Source: an uncultured Prevotellaceae bacterium
Lineage (GTDB): Bacteria; Bacteroidota; Bacteroidia; Bacteroidales; Bacteroidaceae
Reading direction: 5' to 3'
Length of the DNA: 41,564 nucleotides
Assembly (NCBI GenBank): GCA_900320045.1
Contig: ONQT01000015.1
Location: 1-41,564 of the forward strand
This document shows positions 25,400 to 34,229 of this stretch, piece after piece (position 1 is the first letter of the stretch; every line of letters begins with the position of its first letter). The translations under genes and the position numbers were made by a program. The notes under the pieces were generated by a model that was not told where the DNA came from, did not search any database, and saw nothing but the letters and a program-made list of their open reading frames with translations.

Positions 25400-27862
25400 C
25401 TCGGCACCGAGCTTCTGCTTGATGTTGGTGATGAGTTTCTGCATGATGGCGTCAATCTGTTTGTCGCCCATGGTCTTCTCGGCATCCTGCAGGATGAAGT
25501 TGACGGCATACGACTTCTTGCCGGCCGGCAGCTTGTCGCCTTCATAGACATCGAACAGCTCCACTTTCTTCAGAAGTTTCTTCTCCGTCTGTCGGGCTAC
25601 TTCCTCAATCTGTGCGAACTCTACGTTCTTGTCGATGAGCAGGGCGAGGTCGCGGCTGACAGCAGGATATTTGGGGATGTCGGTAAACTCAACCTTCTGC
25701 TTGCGGACAACCTTCATCAATGCCGTCCAGTTCAATTCTGCATAGTAGACGGGTGTGTCGATGCCGAACTGCTTCTGCAACTTCTTGCTGATGACACCCA
25801 GCTCGATGAGTTGCTTGCCACCTCGGTTCTCGTAAGACACACCAGCTGAGAATACGGCATTCTCCGACTTCTTGCGAACCACCATACCCGGCTGCACACC
25901 GATACGTGCCATCACATTCTGTACGTTGGCGTCGAGTTCAGCGAACATCGTCTCCTCGTTGGCATGAGCCCAAGAGCCCTCGACGCGCTTACCGGTAATC
26001 CACAGTCCCAGGTGGTACTGCTCCTTATAAGCCTGCATGGGGTCGTTGTCGTTCTGCTTCTCTGGAGAGAAGTGATACACGTTGCCGAACTCGAAGAAAT
26101 GGCAGTTGCCGTTCTTACGGTTGGCATTGTGCTGAATACTCTCCAAACCGCCATATAGCAAGGTGCTGCGCATGACGTTGAGGTCACTCGACAACGGGTT
26201 CATGATGTGTACCAGCGTCAAGTTCTGTATGTCGTCGTAGTATGCCGACTTAGTTAACGAATTGTTGAGGATTTCGTTGAAGCCTGCACCCACCAGCTGC
26301 TCGCTGACCAGATTGGCCAACTTGTGCTTCTGGTCCTCGTCGCCCTTGATGACAAGGCTAGACTTGAGCTGGGTGGGAATCTCCACATTATTATATCCAT
26401 ATATGCGCAGGATGTCCTCCACGACGTCGCAGGGACGCTGCACATCCACACGGTAGGCAGGAATCTCAAGTGTCAAGCCCTCGGCAGTCTCCTTGAGCAC
26501 CTTCATCTCCAGTGACTGACAGATGCTCTTGATGGTTTCCAAGGGAATATCCTTGCCTACCAGTGAGTGCACGTAGTCATAGCGCAACTCAACAACGGGG
26601 TTTTTCATGGGCTCGGGATAGACATCCTTGATGTCCATCGACACCTTGCCACCGGCCAGTTCACGGCACAACAGGGCAGCATATTTCAGTGCCTCGATGG
26701 TGATGTTGGGGTCAACGCCACGCTCAAAGCGGAACGAAGCATCGGTAGAGAGTCCGTGACGACGGGCCGACTTGCGGATCCATGTAGGATGGAAATAAGC
26801 CGACTCCAACACAACGTTGCGAGTGGTTTCGTAGGTACCACTACCCTTTCCGCCGAAGACGCCGGCGATACACATAGGTTCCTCGGCATTACAGATAGCC
26901 AGGTCGCGGTCGCTCAGCTTGTGCTCCACACCGTCCAGTGTCTGGAAGGGCGTTCCGTCAGGCATGGTCTTCACTACAATCTTGTGGCCTTTCACCATAT
27001 CGGCGTCAAAGCAGTGCAAGGGCTGTCCCATAGCCATCATGACGTAGTTGGTGATGTCGACAATGTTATTGATAGGACGCAAGCCGATGACGTTCAACTT
27101 CTCCTTCAGCCATTCCGGCGACTCCTTGACGTCGCAGTCGGTGATGCTGACACAGGCATAGCGCTTGCAGGCTTCTGTGTTCTCAATGACCACGTCGATG
27201 GGGAGGTCGTGATTGTCGACGGAGAAGGCCTTGTCAACGGGGGAACCATTGACCGCTGGTTTGTGGAGGGCAGTCTGGTAGCCGTTCTGCTTCAGCCAGG
27301 CATAGAGGTCGCGCGCTACACCCCAATGGCTCAGGGCATCGGCTCGGTTGGCTGTGATATCTACCTCGATGAGCCAGTCGCTCTCCAGATGGTAGTATTC
27401 AGCGGCAGGTGTGCCGACGACGGCGTCCTCGGGCAATACGATGATGCCGGCATGGTCGTTGCCGATGCCTATCTCGTCTTCTGCACAAATCATGCCCAGC
27501 GACTCAACGCCACGCAGTTTCGACTTCTTGATGACAAATTCCTTGTCGCCGTCATAAAGCACACAGCCTAAGTCGGCAACGATCACCTTCTGACCAGCAG
27601 CTACATTAGGAGCACCACAGACAATCTGCTGCGGCTCGCCTTTGCCCAGGTCAACGGTGGTGACATGCAAGTGGTCGCTGTCAGGATGCATCTCACATGT
27701 CAGTACCTTACCGACATACAGTCCCTTCAAGCCACCCTTGATACTTTGTACTTCTTCAAGTGCGTCGACCTCAAGACCTGTTGACGTCAGTGCGTCGCAC
27801 ACCTGCTGCGGTGTCAGGTCGAAGTCCACGTACTCCTTTAACCATTTATAAGATATATTCAT
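25391..27862 (-). CDS. pheT: Phenylalanyl-tRNA synthetase beta subunit
   Basis: An 823-residue subunit of the alpha2-beta2 enzyme that charges tRNA-Phe. Domains in order: N-terminal piece (MNISYKWLKEYVDFDL), EMAP-type tRNA-binding domain (residues ~40-150, with VGKVLTCEMHPDSDHLHV), B3/B4 editing region, B5 domain, catalytic-like core, and C-terminal FDX-ACB anticodon-binding domain (from PKYPAVSRDLALLIDK). ATG 27862 is chosen because a promoter ends 32 bases upstream and homologues start this way; 20 codons further up would include the promoter. The alpha subunit gene (pheS) is not adjacent. Confidence 0.97.
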   Translation of the reverse strand: MNISYKWLKEYVDFDLTPQQVCDALTSTGLEVDALEEVQSIKGGLKGLYVGKVLTCEMHPDSDHLHVTTVDLGKGEPQQIVCGAPNVAAGQKVIVADLGCVLYDGDKEFVIKKSKLRGVESLGMICAEDEIGIGNDHAGIIVLPEDAVVGTPAAEYYHLESDWLIEVDITANRADALSHWGVARDLYAWLKQNGYQTALHKPAVNGSPVDKAFSVDNHDLPIDVVIENTEACKRYACVSITDCDVKESPEWLKEKLNVIGLRPINNIVDITNYVMMAMGQPLHCFDADMVKGHKIVVKTMPDGTPFQTLDGVEHKLSDRDLAICNAEEPMCIAGVFGGKGSGTYETTRNVVLESAYFHPTWIRKSARRHGLSTDASFRFERGVDPNITIEALKYAALLCRELAGGKVSMDIKDVYPEPMKNPVVELRYDYVHSLVGKDIPLETIKSICQSLEMKVLKETAEGLTLEIPAYRVDVQRPCDVVEDILRIYGYNNVEIPTQLKSSLVIKGDEDQKHKLANLVSEQLVGAGFNEILNNSLTKSAYYDDIQNLTLVHIMNPLSSDLNVMRSTLLYGGLESIQHNANRKNGNCHFFEFGNVYHFSPEKQNDNDPMQAYKEQYHLGLWITGKRVEGSWAHANEETMFAELDANVQNVMARIGVQPGMVVRKKSENAVFSAGVSYENRGGKQLIELGVISKKLQKQFGIDTPVYYAELNWTALMKVVRKQKVEFTDIPKYPAVSRDLALLIDKNVEFAQIEEVARQTEKKLLKKVELFDVYEGDKLPAGKKSYAVNFILQDAEKTMGDKQIDAIMQKLITNIKQKLGAELR

Positions 27863-27893
27863 TGCAATGTTTGATATATTTTCGAAAATCTGT

Positions 27894-27925
27894 GCAAAGG
27901 TACAAAAAAGTGAGCAAAACACAAA
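27894..27925 (-). promoter_or_regulatory. Promoter for pheT
   Basis: Minus strand: TTTG (27925-27922), 19-base spacer, TACCTTTGC (27902-27894), 31 bases before the ATG. The 21-bp array lies upstream of this promoter. Confidence 0.75.
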
Positions 27926-27985
27926 AGGAAAACGTGTTTTTTATTCTTGAAGTACGTTTTAAAACGTCGCGAAGGCCGTTCTAAA

Positions 27986-28069
27986 GTTAAATCCTCGACG
28001 AGGAACGTTAAATCCTCGACGAGAAACAATAAAACCACGACGTGGAACGATAAATCCTCGTCGTGGTTT
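27986..28069. repeat. 21-bp tandem palindromic array between uxaC and pheT (four units)
   Basis: Units at 27986, 28007, 28028 and 28049, each exactly 21 bases, with a small palindrome in the middle: CCTCGACGAGG, CCTCGACGAG(A), CCACGACGTGG, CCTCGTCGTGG. Between units 1 and 3 the changes in the two arms are compensatory. AAACCACGACG in unit 3 is also exactly complementary to CGTCGTGGTTT in unit 4. The rest of the 244-base gap (27863-28106) holds the pheT promoter and AT-rich sequence. Confidence 0.85.
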
Positions 28070-28106
28070 ACACTTTTATTCCTTATGCCTTTAATCGGCC
28101 GGAAAA

Positions 28107-29513
28107 TCAATAGAACTTAAAGTAGCGGCGGGCGTTGTTGTAGCTGATGTCCTCAACCATCTTACCCAGCAGCTCGCGGTCGTCGGGCAGCAAGCCCTTC
28201 TCCACGTCGTTACCCAGCATGTTGCAGAGGATGCGACGGAAGTACTCGTGACGCGGATAGCTCAGGAACGAGCGGCTGTCTGTCAGCATACCTACGAAGC
28301 GGCTCAGCAGACCCAGTACTGACAAGGCGTTCATCTGGCGCTCCATACCGTCCTTCTGATCGTTGAACCACCAGCCGGAACCGAACTGAATCTTGCCGGG
28401 CTCGCCACCCTGGAAGTTACCCAACATAGTGGCAATAACCTCGTTGGCGCAAGGATTCAATGTATATAATATGGTACGCGTGAGCTTGTCCTCCATATTC
28501 AGCTTATTGAGGAACTTCGACATAGCCTTGGCCGTATTGAACTCACCGATAGAGTCGAAACCGGTGTCGGGACCCAGCTGCTTCAGCATCTTGGTGTTGT
28601 TGTTGCGGATAGCGCCATAGTGGAACTGCTGTGTCCAGTCGGCGTCGGCATCCATCTCGGCCATCATGGTCAGGAAGCAGTGCTTGTACTGGCGAGCCTC
28701 CAGAACTGACAGCTGCTGGCCACGCATAGCCTTCTCGAAGATGGTCTCAATCTGCGAGTCTGTGTACTCCTCGTCGTAGAACTCCTCGATACCGTGGTCA
28801 GAGAGCTTACAACCCTGAGCGGTAAAGAAGTCGTGGCGCTTCTTGAGTGCGTCAATCATATCGGCGAACTTCGTGATGGTAACGCCACTCACCTGCTCCA
28901 GCTGATGCACGTAGTCGGCAAACTCAGGAGCGTCAATGTTCATGGCCTTGTCAGGACGCCAGGCAGGAATCATCATGGGATCGTCGGCAGCCTTGTGCTT
29001 AGCATACTCAATGTGGTTGTGCAGGTCGTCGACAGGGTCGTCGGTGGTACAAACGCACTCTACATTGTAGTGCTTCATCAGTTCGCGAGCAGAGAACTCG
29101 GGGCTCTTCAGCTTCTCGTTACACTCGTCGAAAATCTCACGTGCCGTCTTGGGGCTCAACAGCTTGTCGATACCGAAGGCTGTCTTCAGCTCCAGGTGTG
29201 TCCAGTGATACAGCGGGTTGCGCAAGGTGTAGGGAACCGTCTCGGCCCATTTCTCAAACTTCTCCCAGTCGGTAGTGTCCTTACCGGTGCAGTACTTCTC
29301 GTCTACGCCATTGGTACGCATGGCACGCCACTTGTAGTGGTCGCCACCCAGCCACAGCTCGGTAATGCTCTTGAACTTGTGGTCGTTAGCCACCATTTCA
29401 GGAATCAGGTGACAGTGATAGTCGATGATGGGCATCTTAGCCGCATGATTGTGGAACAGGTCTTGTGCTACCTCATTGTCCAGCACAAAGTTCTTGTCAT
29501 TGAATTGCTTCAT
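28107..29513 (-). CDS. uxaC: Glucuronate/galacturonate isomerase (uronate isomerase)
   Basis: A 468-residue amidohydrolase-fold enzyme that converts D-glucuronate to D-fructuronate and D-galacturonate to D-tagaturonate. Metal-binding YHCHL lies at about residues 32-36; ITELWLGGDHYKWRAMR, YHWTHLELKTAFGI, CTTDDPVDDL and MLTDSRSFLSYPRHEYFRRI are typical. Full length. No other uronate pathway genes are nearby, so its partners (uxuB, uxaB, kduD and so on) must be elsewhere. Confidence 0.96.
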   Translation of the reverse strand: MKQFNDKNFVLDNEVAQDLFHNHAAKMPIIDYHCHLIPEMVANDHKFKSITELWLGGDHYKWRAMRTNGVDEKYCTGKDTTDWEKFEKWAETVPYTLRNPLYHWTHLELKTAFGIDKLLSPKTAREIFDECNEKLKSPEFSARELMKHYNVECVCTTDDPVDDLHNHIEYAKHKAADDPMMIPAWRPDKAMNIDAPEFADYVHQLEQVSGVTITKFADMIDALKKRHDFFTAQGCKLSDHGIEEFYDEEYTDSQIETIFEKAMRGQQLSVLEARQYKHCFLTMMAEMDADADWTQQFHYGAIRNNNTKMLKQLGPDTGFDSIGEFNTAKAMSKFLNKLNMEDKLTRTILYTLNPCANEVIATMLGNFQGGEPGKIQFGSGWWFNDQKDGMERQMNALSVLGLLSRFVGMLTDSRSFLSYPRHEYFRRILCNMLGNDVEKGLLPDDRELLGKMVEDISYNNARRYFKFY

Positions 29514-29562
29514 AATTCTTAAGTTATAATTGTTTTAGTATAAATCGTTCAACTTTCGGACT

Positions 29563-29571
29563 GCAAATATA
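29563..29571 (-). promoter_or_regulatory. -7 element for uxaC
   Basis: TATATTTGC on the minus strand, 49 bases before the uxaC ATG; no convincing -33 TTTG. Confidence 0.5.
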
Positions 29572-29634
29572 GCAAATTAAATCCACAAACGTGCAATAAT
29601 ACACTTATTTTGAAGAAAAATTAACGTAACGGGG

Positions 29635-31278
29635 TCACTCCAGCATGATAACCGTTGCCTCGGAGTTGTCCAATCCCGGCATCGTACGACCCACTCGGGC
29701 ATTGATATAAGTGGGGTCGCACACCACAAAGCGGTTGCCGTTAAGCGTGAGGAAGTCGCCCTTGACATCTTCATTGAAACGAACCGCCAGAGCCAGGTGG
29801 CCAGGATAATAAACGAGTACAGTCTTCAGTCCTAACAGGTCGCGCACCAGGCGTGACAACAGGATGGAGCGGTCCTCGCAGTCGCAGGATGGATAGTAGA
29901 GTGTCTCTTCGGCAAAGAAGGCACGGTCGTGTCCCCATACCTGCTCGTCGTATTCGTACACAAATCCCGTCTGCACCCAGTTCAGCAACCGCTCAACGGC
30001 CTCCAGTTCGGAATAGCCCTTGAGCTCTTCGCGCAAAACAGGATAAAGCTGCTCCTTCAACGAAGCATCCAACGGAGTGTTGGCATACATGGACCAACGC
30101 GTCATGAAGTTCTCACCCAAAGAAGACGTCGGATAAGTCTCGTAGAAGTCTATCAGGTTCTTGTTGACGCTGACCTTTGCCTGCACATCCTCGTAGCGAC
30201 GGGACTGGAACTGAAGTTCCTTGGTAGGCGACATCGCAAACTTCTGGCTGGTGGTTATCCACAACGAGAGAGGTTTCTCCTGCGGGAAACTGGCTTCGCA
30301 GACCTGCATCTGCTCTTCGCCACCACCATTAAACGGATAATAGTAGTCGTTGTCTATGTAGAAGTAAGACTGTCCGTAAATAAAATGCTTGGATGCATAC
30401 AGCAAGCGGAGATGATTATTGGCAAAGGCCAGACGCATCTTGTATCCCGACTGACAATAGACGAAGGCTGCCAACAAGGTGGCTTCGTTGCTGTCTCCCA
30501 TGCAAGCCTTAGCCATCTGGAAGAGCATATTGAGATAGGCCCAGTCGCTCAACTGGTAGTCGACGCGTAATTGCAGACAGTCACGAATCAGATTGTTGTA
30601 CTCCTTCGAAGCCAGCGTCGTCCATACCTTCGCTACATTCTTCTCGTTAAGGGCAGGAAGCCAGAACGAGAGGTCGTCGCTGAAGTGCACACCCATTTGC
30701 GTTCCAAAGCAAGTGAAGGTCTTAACCTGAGCGGTAGAATCCTGGGCAGGTACTGGCGCAATGGGCACAGGCTGGGGCTCAGGAACGGGAGGTGCAACCA
30801 TTTCCTTGACAGCAATGGAATTGTCGTTTGCGGGTTTCTGGTCATCGTCCTTGACTTCTACAGGAGGAACATCCTTCTCTTCCGGCTGGGGCTTGGCAGG
30901 AGAAGAGTCAAACACCTTCCATGCCTGTTCCATAAACTTCGCATATTCGGCATTGGCTTCATCGCGGAAGTTCTCAAATTCGCGGAACGACCTCTTGCGG
31001 AACGACTCGAACTCGTCCTCGAAAGAGTTCTCGTCTTCGGCGCTGATGGAGTCGCGGGTGACGGTAGCGGGTCTGCTGGAACGCTTCTGAGCCAGATTGG
31101 ACGTCTGGCTGTTGTTCTTACCGATATAGTCTATAAAACTCTTGGTAAGCTGCTTGACCGACTTGCCCTTTTCTTTCTCTTTTTCTTTTTGGTCTTTTGG
31201 TTTATTCTGCTGTGCTAATGCCGGCTCGCAAACCATTGCCAGCATCAGTAGTGTCAGGAGGAATAGTAGCTTTTTCAT
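29635..31278 (-). CDS. Exported transglutaminase-like protein with low-complexity linker
   Basis: A 547-residue protein with a signal peptide (residues 1-22, ending ALA), then a lysine/glutamate-rich stretch, a serine-rich and acidic/aromatic region, and a proline-rich linker (residues ~150-190). The rest is globular and ends in a transglutaminase-like fold with a plausible triad: C467 in SCDCEDRSILL, H494 in YYPGHLALAV and D521 in CDPTY. Such folds act as proteases, amidases or cross-linkers; the substrate is unknown. It is likely periplasmic, and is the second gene of a unit with a CHASE2 protein 5 bases upstream. The triad is read from motif similarity only. Confidence 0.75.
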   Translation of the reverse strand: MKKLLFLLTLLMLAMVCEPALAQQNKPKDQKEKEKEKGKSVKQLTKSFIDYIGKNNSQTSNLAQKRSSRPATVTRDSISAEDENSFEDEFESFRKRSFREFENFRDEANAEYAKFMEQAWKVFDSSPAKPQPEEKDVPPVEVKDDDQKPANDNSIAVKEMVAPPVPEPQPVPIAPVPAQDSTAQVKTFTCFGTQMGVHFSDDLSFWLPALNEKNVAKVWTTLASKEYNNLIRDCLQLRVDYQLSDWAYLNMLFQMAKACMGDSNEATLLAAFVYCQSGYKMRLAFANNHLRLLYASKHFIYGQSYFYIDNDYYYPFNGGGEEQMQVCEASFPQEKPLSLWITTSQKFAMSPTKELQFQSRRYEDVQAKVSVNKNLIDFYETYPTSSLGENFMTRWSMYANTPLDASLKEQLYPVLREELKGYSELEAVERLLNWVQTGFVYEYDEQVWGHDRAFFAEETLYYPSCDCEDRSILLSRLVRDLLGLKTVLVYYPGHLALAVRFNEDVKGDFLTLNGNRFVVCDPTYINARVGRTMPGLDNSEATVIMLE

Positions 31279-31283
31279 CTGTA

Positions 31284-32441
31284 TTAATCTTCAATTAACA
31301 TGTTTTTTGCCTTAGTGTAGAAATCTGTCGCCATCGTCAGGAAGGCCATCGCCGACATAGCATAGCCGAGGCCGATGTCGAAGCGCAACAGATAAAAGAT
31401 GAGGTATGACATATACATCAGGAATATCATCCAGTACATGAGCAACTGGGTTTTGACGAACACTAACGATACGGTGTTGCGCCAGTATTTGTTCTTACGG
31501 CTGCTGGTATAGTCGCCCCATTTGGTGAGCAGAATCTGTGTCAGGAGCACCATCAGGAACGATACGATGACTTCCAGCCAGACAGGGAACGTGCCGACCT
31601 CCAACCGGTTCTGCAGTGTTTGTCCGGCGTATGCCAGCAACTCTACTCCCGGCATCTTACCCATCGGAGTCATGTGCATGTCGTACTCATCGGTCATCGT
31701 GCCCAACAGCACAATCTTGTCCTTGATCTTGTCGGCATACTCGCTGATGGAGTCTGGAGAAACAACGGTAAATATCGTCGGCGTGAAATTGATTCGCAGG
31801 TCCTTGTCTTCTATAGGCAATGGTTTGTCGAGGGTGTGGTTTACCACTCTGGCAATAAACGAAGGCTGAAGCTCACCGTTGAATTTACGGCCGAGACTTA
31901 CCAGTCGTGCCATGCTGCCATAAAGCGAATATTGCATGTTGGTAAAGCCCTGCTCCACCTCCAAAGGCTCTGCAAAGAAAGAACGGACTGCTACCGTATA
32001 ACCCAAGCTGTCGTTGGTGTAGTCAAGATACTTGCACGAGAATACGATGTTTTGGTACTCAGCAGCTACATTACTGATCATGATATCACCAAGGGTGTCC
32101 TCTTTCAGTCCTTCAAAGACGCAGTCAACGCCAATCACCTTCGGATGCTGCTCCTCTATCTGCTGAAGGGCTGTGGCTATCTCCTGCCGATTCTGCAGAG
32201 GTGTCAGGTCGACAAGGACAATGTCGTCGTTATACTCGTTGTCGCCAGACTCTTGCAGAATCTGGTAGTAGACATCGGTGAAGTTGAAGTCGGAAATGGC
32301 TTTTGACAATGGGTTCAGGAAGGACACATTCAAGGCAATGGCAGCCATAAACGATATCAAGGCAAATGCCAACACCGTAATGAGAGAATGGCGCAGAAGA
32401 AATTGCAAATGGTCTTTAGATATCATATCCTTTATTAACAT
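31284..32441 (-). CDS. CHASE2-domain membrane protein without an output domain
   Basis: A 385-residue protein: membrane helix at ~17-38, a large extracytoplasmic CHASE2 domain (~45-275), then three further membrane helices (~283-305, ~327-350, ~353-372) and a short lysine-containing tail. CHASE2 marks are IVLVDLTPLQ, VIGVDCVFE, and KIVLLGTMTDEYDMHMTPMG followed by PGVELLAYAGQTL. CHASE2 normally senses an extracellular signal for a kinase, cyclase or phosphodiesterase, but no such domain is attached here. Start could also be Met6 (32426). Cotranscribed with the transglutaminase-like gene (5-base gap). Confidence 0.8.
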   Translation of the reverse strand: MLIKDMISKDHLQFLLRHSLITVLAFALISFMAAIALNVSFLNPLSKAISDFNFTDVYYQILQESGDNEYNDDIVLVDLTPLQNRQEIATALQQIEEQHPKVIGVDCVFEGLKEDTLGDIMISNVAAEYQNIVFSCKYLDYTNDSLGYTVAVRSFFAEPLEVEQGFTNMQYSLYGSMARLVSLGRKFNGELQPSFIARVVNHTLDKPLPIEDKDLRINFTPTIFTVVSPDSISEYADKIKDKIVLLGTMTDEYDMHMTPMGKMPGVELLAYAGQTLQNRLEVGTFPVWLEVIVSFLMVLLTQILLTKWGDYTSSRKNKYWRNTVSLVFVKTQLLMYWMIFLMYMSYLIFYLLRFDIGLGYAMSAMAFLTMATDFYTKAKNMLIED

Positions 32442-32458
32442 TGCCTAACTTTCATTGG

Positions 32459-32489
32459 GCAAAGATAGGCAATTATTTCGAAAAACAAA
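32459..32489 (-). promoter_or_regulatory. Promoter for the CHASE2/transglutaminase unit
   Basis: Minus strand: TTTG (32489-32486), 18-base spacer, TATCTTTGC (32467-32459), 17 bases before the ATG at 32441. Confidence 0.7.
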
Positions 32490-32506
32490 AATAAAACAGG
32501 AAATAT

Positions 32507-32538
32507 TTTGCTATTTGCCGGCGAAATTGTATCTTTGC
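32507..32538 (+). promoter_or_regulatory. Promoter for L-asparaginase (leaderless or near-leaderless)
   Basis: TTTG at 32507-32510, 19-base spacer, TATCTTTGC at 32530-32538; the ATG follows after three bases, so transcription probably starts at or within the start codon. Confidence 0.75.
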
Positions 32539-32541
32539 AAC

Positions 32542-33570
32542 ATGCAAAGTAAAGTATTGCTAATCTATACAGGTGGGACCATCGGCATGAACCGCAATCC
32601 TAAAACGGGTGCACTGGAGCCTTTCGACTTCGAGCACCTGTTACAAAATGTGCCCGAACTCAATCAGTTTGACACGCTGATTGCCACCTACCAGTTCACG
32701 CCGCCTATAGACTCCAGCGATATGTCTCCACGCCTATGGACTGACCTCAGCCACGTCATTGCTGATAACTACAACGAATATGACGGTTTTGTGGTGCTTC
32801 ACGGAACGGACACGATGGCCTACACCGCCTCTGCCCTCTCCTATATGTTGGAGAATCTTACCAAACCGGTTATTTTCACGGGCTCGCAATTGCCTATAGG
32901 ACAACTGCGGACCGATGGCAAGGAGAATCTCATCACCAGCATTGAGATTGCAGCAGCCAAAGACGCCGACGGACATGCCAAGGTGCCAGAGGTCGGCATC
33001 TACTTTAGCGGACATCTGCTTCGCGGAAATCGTACAACCAAGCAGAGCGCCGAGGAATTCAACGCTTTTGAGTCGTTCAACTATCCTCATCTGGTGGAAG
33101 CCGGTGTCAACATTGTATATCACGAGGAGCGCATTCTGAAGCCCGACTGGGACAAACCGATGACTCCTCACTTCCGTTTGGACAACAACGTCATCATATT
33201 CTCGCTGTTCCCTGGCGTTCGCGAAGACTTGATTCGTCACATCATCCACACGCCGAACCTACGGTCTATCGTTATGCGTACCTTCGGCTCCGGCAATGCC
33301 CCTCAGAACTCATGGCTCCTACAAGCCCTCAAGGAGGGTTCACAGCACGGAAAAGTGATAGTCAATATCAGCCAGTGCATGCAGGGTAAGGTTGAGATGG
33401 GACGCTACGACACGGGAGTCCATCTGCAGGAGGCTGGTATCGTCAGTGGTTACGACTCGACCGTGGAGAGCGCCGTCACCAAGCTGATGTTCCTGCAGTC
33501 ACACTATGACGACCCTGAACAGGTGCGCTACTTCATGAACCGGAGCATTCGCGGCGAAATAACGGTTTAA
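32542..33570 (+). CDS. ansA: L-asparaginase, type I-like (cytosolic)
   Basis: A 342-residue enzyme hydrolysing asparagine to aspartate and ammonia. The nucleophile threonine is T13 in LIYTGGTIGM; the second catalytic block is VLHGTDTMAYTASALSYM, with the lysine in LRTDGKENL. No signal peptide, and length fits cytosolic AnsA rather than the periplasmic type. The ATG at 32542 is favoured because homologues start just before KVLLIYTGGT; an upstream in-frame start would run through the promoter. Confidence 0.92.
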   Translation: MQSKVLLIYTGGTIGMNRNPKTGALEPFDFEHLLQNVPELNQFDTLIATYQFTPPIDSSDMSPRLWTDLSHVIADNYNEYDGFVVLHGTDTMAYTASALSYMLENLTKPVIFTGSQLPIGQLRTDGKENLITSIEIAAAKDADGHAKVPEVGIYFSGHLLRGNRTTKQSAEEFNAFESFNYPHLVEAGVNIVYHEERILKPDWDKPMTPHFRLDNNVIIFSLFPGVREDLIRHIIHTPNLRSIVMRTFGSGNAPQNSWLLQALKEGSQHGKVIVNISQCMQGKVEMGRYDTGVHLQEAGIVSGYDSTVESAVTKLMFLQSHYDDPEQVRYFMNRSIRGEITV

Positions 33571-33581
33571 CGCCACTCACC

Positions 33582-33602
33582 GTCAGCGGTTCACCCGCTG
33601 AC
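33582..33602. other. Perfect 8-bp hairpin between ansA and the rubrerythrin gene
   Basis: GTCAGCGG (33582-33589) and CCGCTGAC (33595-33602) with a 5-base loop, just after the ansA stop. No T run follows, so it is either a weak terminator or a structured leader of the next gene. No TAnnTTTG promoter is visible in the 77-base gap, so the two genes may be cotranscribed. Confidence 0.45.
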
Positions 33603-33647
33603 AAAAGAAAGAAAAACCCATTTATTCACTAAACAAATACAACAACT

Positions 33648-34190
33648 ATGAAAGAACTAAAAGGAACAAAGACAGAGAAAAACCTGCATGAGGCATTTGC
33701 AGGTGAGTCAATGGCTCGCAACAAGTACAGCTATTGGGCATCGAAGGCCAAGAAGGACGGCTACGTGCAGATTGCCGCCATCTTCGAAGAGACCGCTGCC
33801 AACGAGAAGGAGCACGCCAAGATGTGGTTCAAGCTCCTGGAGGGTGGCGCCATCAAGGACACAGCCAGCAACCTGGAAGCTGCTGCCGGTGGTGAGAACT
33901 TCGAGTGGACGGACATGTATGCCCGTATGGCCAAGGAGGCTCGCGAAGAGGGCTTTGACGAGATTGCCGAGAAATTCGAGGGCGTTGCAGCCATCGAGAA
34001 GGCTCACGAGGAGCGCTATCGCAAGCTGCTGGACAACGTCAAGAAGGAGCGCGTATTCTCAAAGGATGGCGACGTCATCTGGCAGTGCAGCAACTGTGGT
34101 CACATCGTCGTTGGCAAAAAAGCTCCCGAGGAGTGCCCGGTGTGCAATCATCCGCAGTCTTACTTCCAGGTCAAGGCCGAGAACTATTAA
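33648..34190 (+). CDS. rbr: Rubrerythrin
   Basis: A 180-residue non-haem iron peroxidase that protects anaerobes from hydrogen peroxide. The ferritin-like domain (1-~140) carries the two EXXH-type motifs (NEKEHAKMW and [10 protein letters not shown]) plus the iron-ligand glutamates [10 protein letters not shown] and EETAANE. The C-terminal rubredoxin domain has CSNCGH and CPVCNH, its four cysteines holding one iron. Full length. A terminator follows. Confidence 0.96.
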   Translation: MKELKGTKTEKNLHEAFAGESMARNKYSYWASKAKKDGYVQIAAIFEETAANEKEHAKMWFKLLEGGAIKDTASNLEAAAGGENFEWTDMYARMAKEAREEGFDEIAEKFEGVAAIEKAHEERYRKLLDNVKKERVFSKDGDVIWQCSNCGHIVVGKKAPEECPVCNHPQSYFQVKAENY

Positions 34191-34194
34191 AAAC

Positions 34195-34222
34195 AAAAGC
34201 TCCCGAAATCGGGAGCTTTTTT
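34195..34222. terminator. Bidirectional terminator between rubrerythrin and DPP IV
   Basis: AAAAGCTCCCGA (34195-34206) and TCGGGAGCTTTT (34209-34220) form a 10-12 bp stem with an A run on one side and a T run on the other. Serves both converging genes. Confidence 0.92.
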
Positions 34223-34229
34223 ATATCCG

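Noticed and set aside
26567-27571. A 334-codon open frame opposite pheT
   Set aside because: It mirrors conserved domains of PheT and has no family features of its own.
27986-28069. A CRISPR array
   Set aside because: Units are directly abutting with no spacers and differ from one another; no cas genes are near.
27859-28110. An open frame with repeated LVEDLT heptapeptides in the pheT-uxaC gap
   Set aside because: The repeats only reflect the 21-bp DNA array (seven codons); the frame runs across the pheT promoter and start and has no sign of being a protein.
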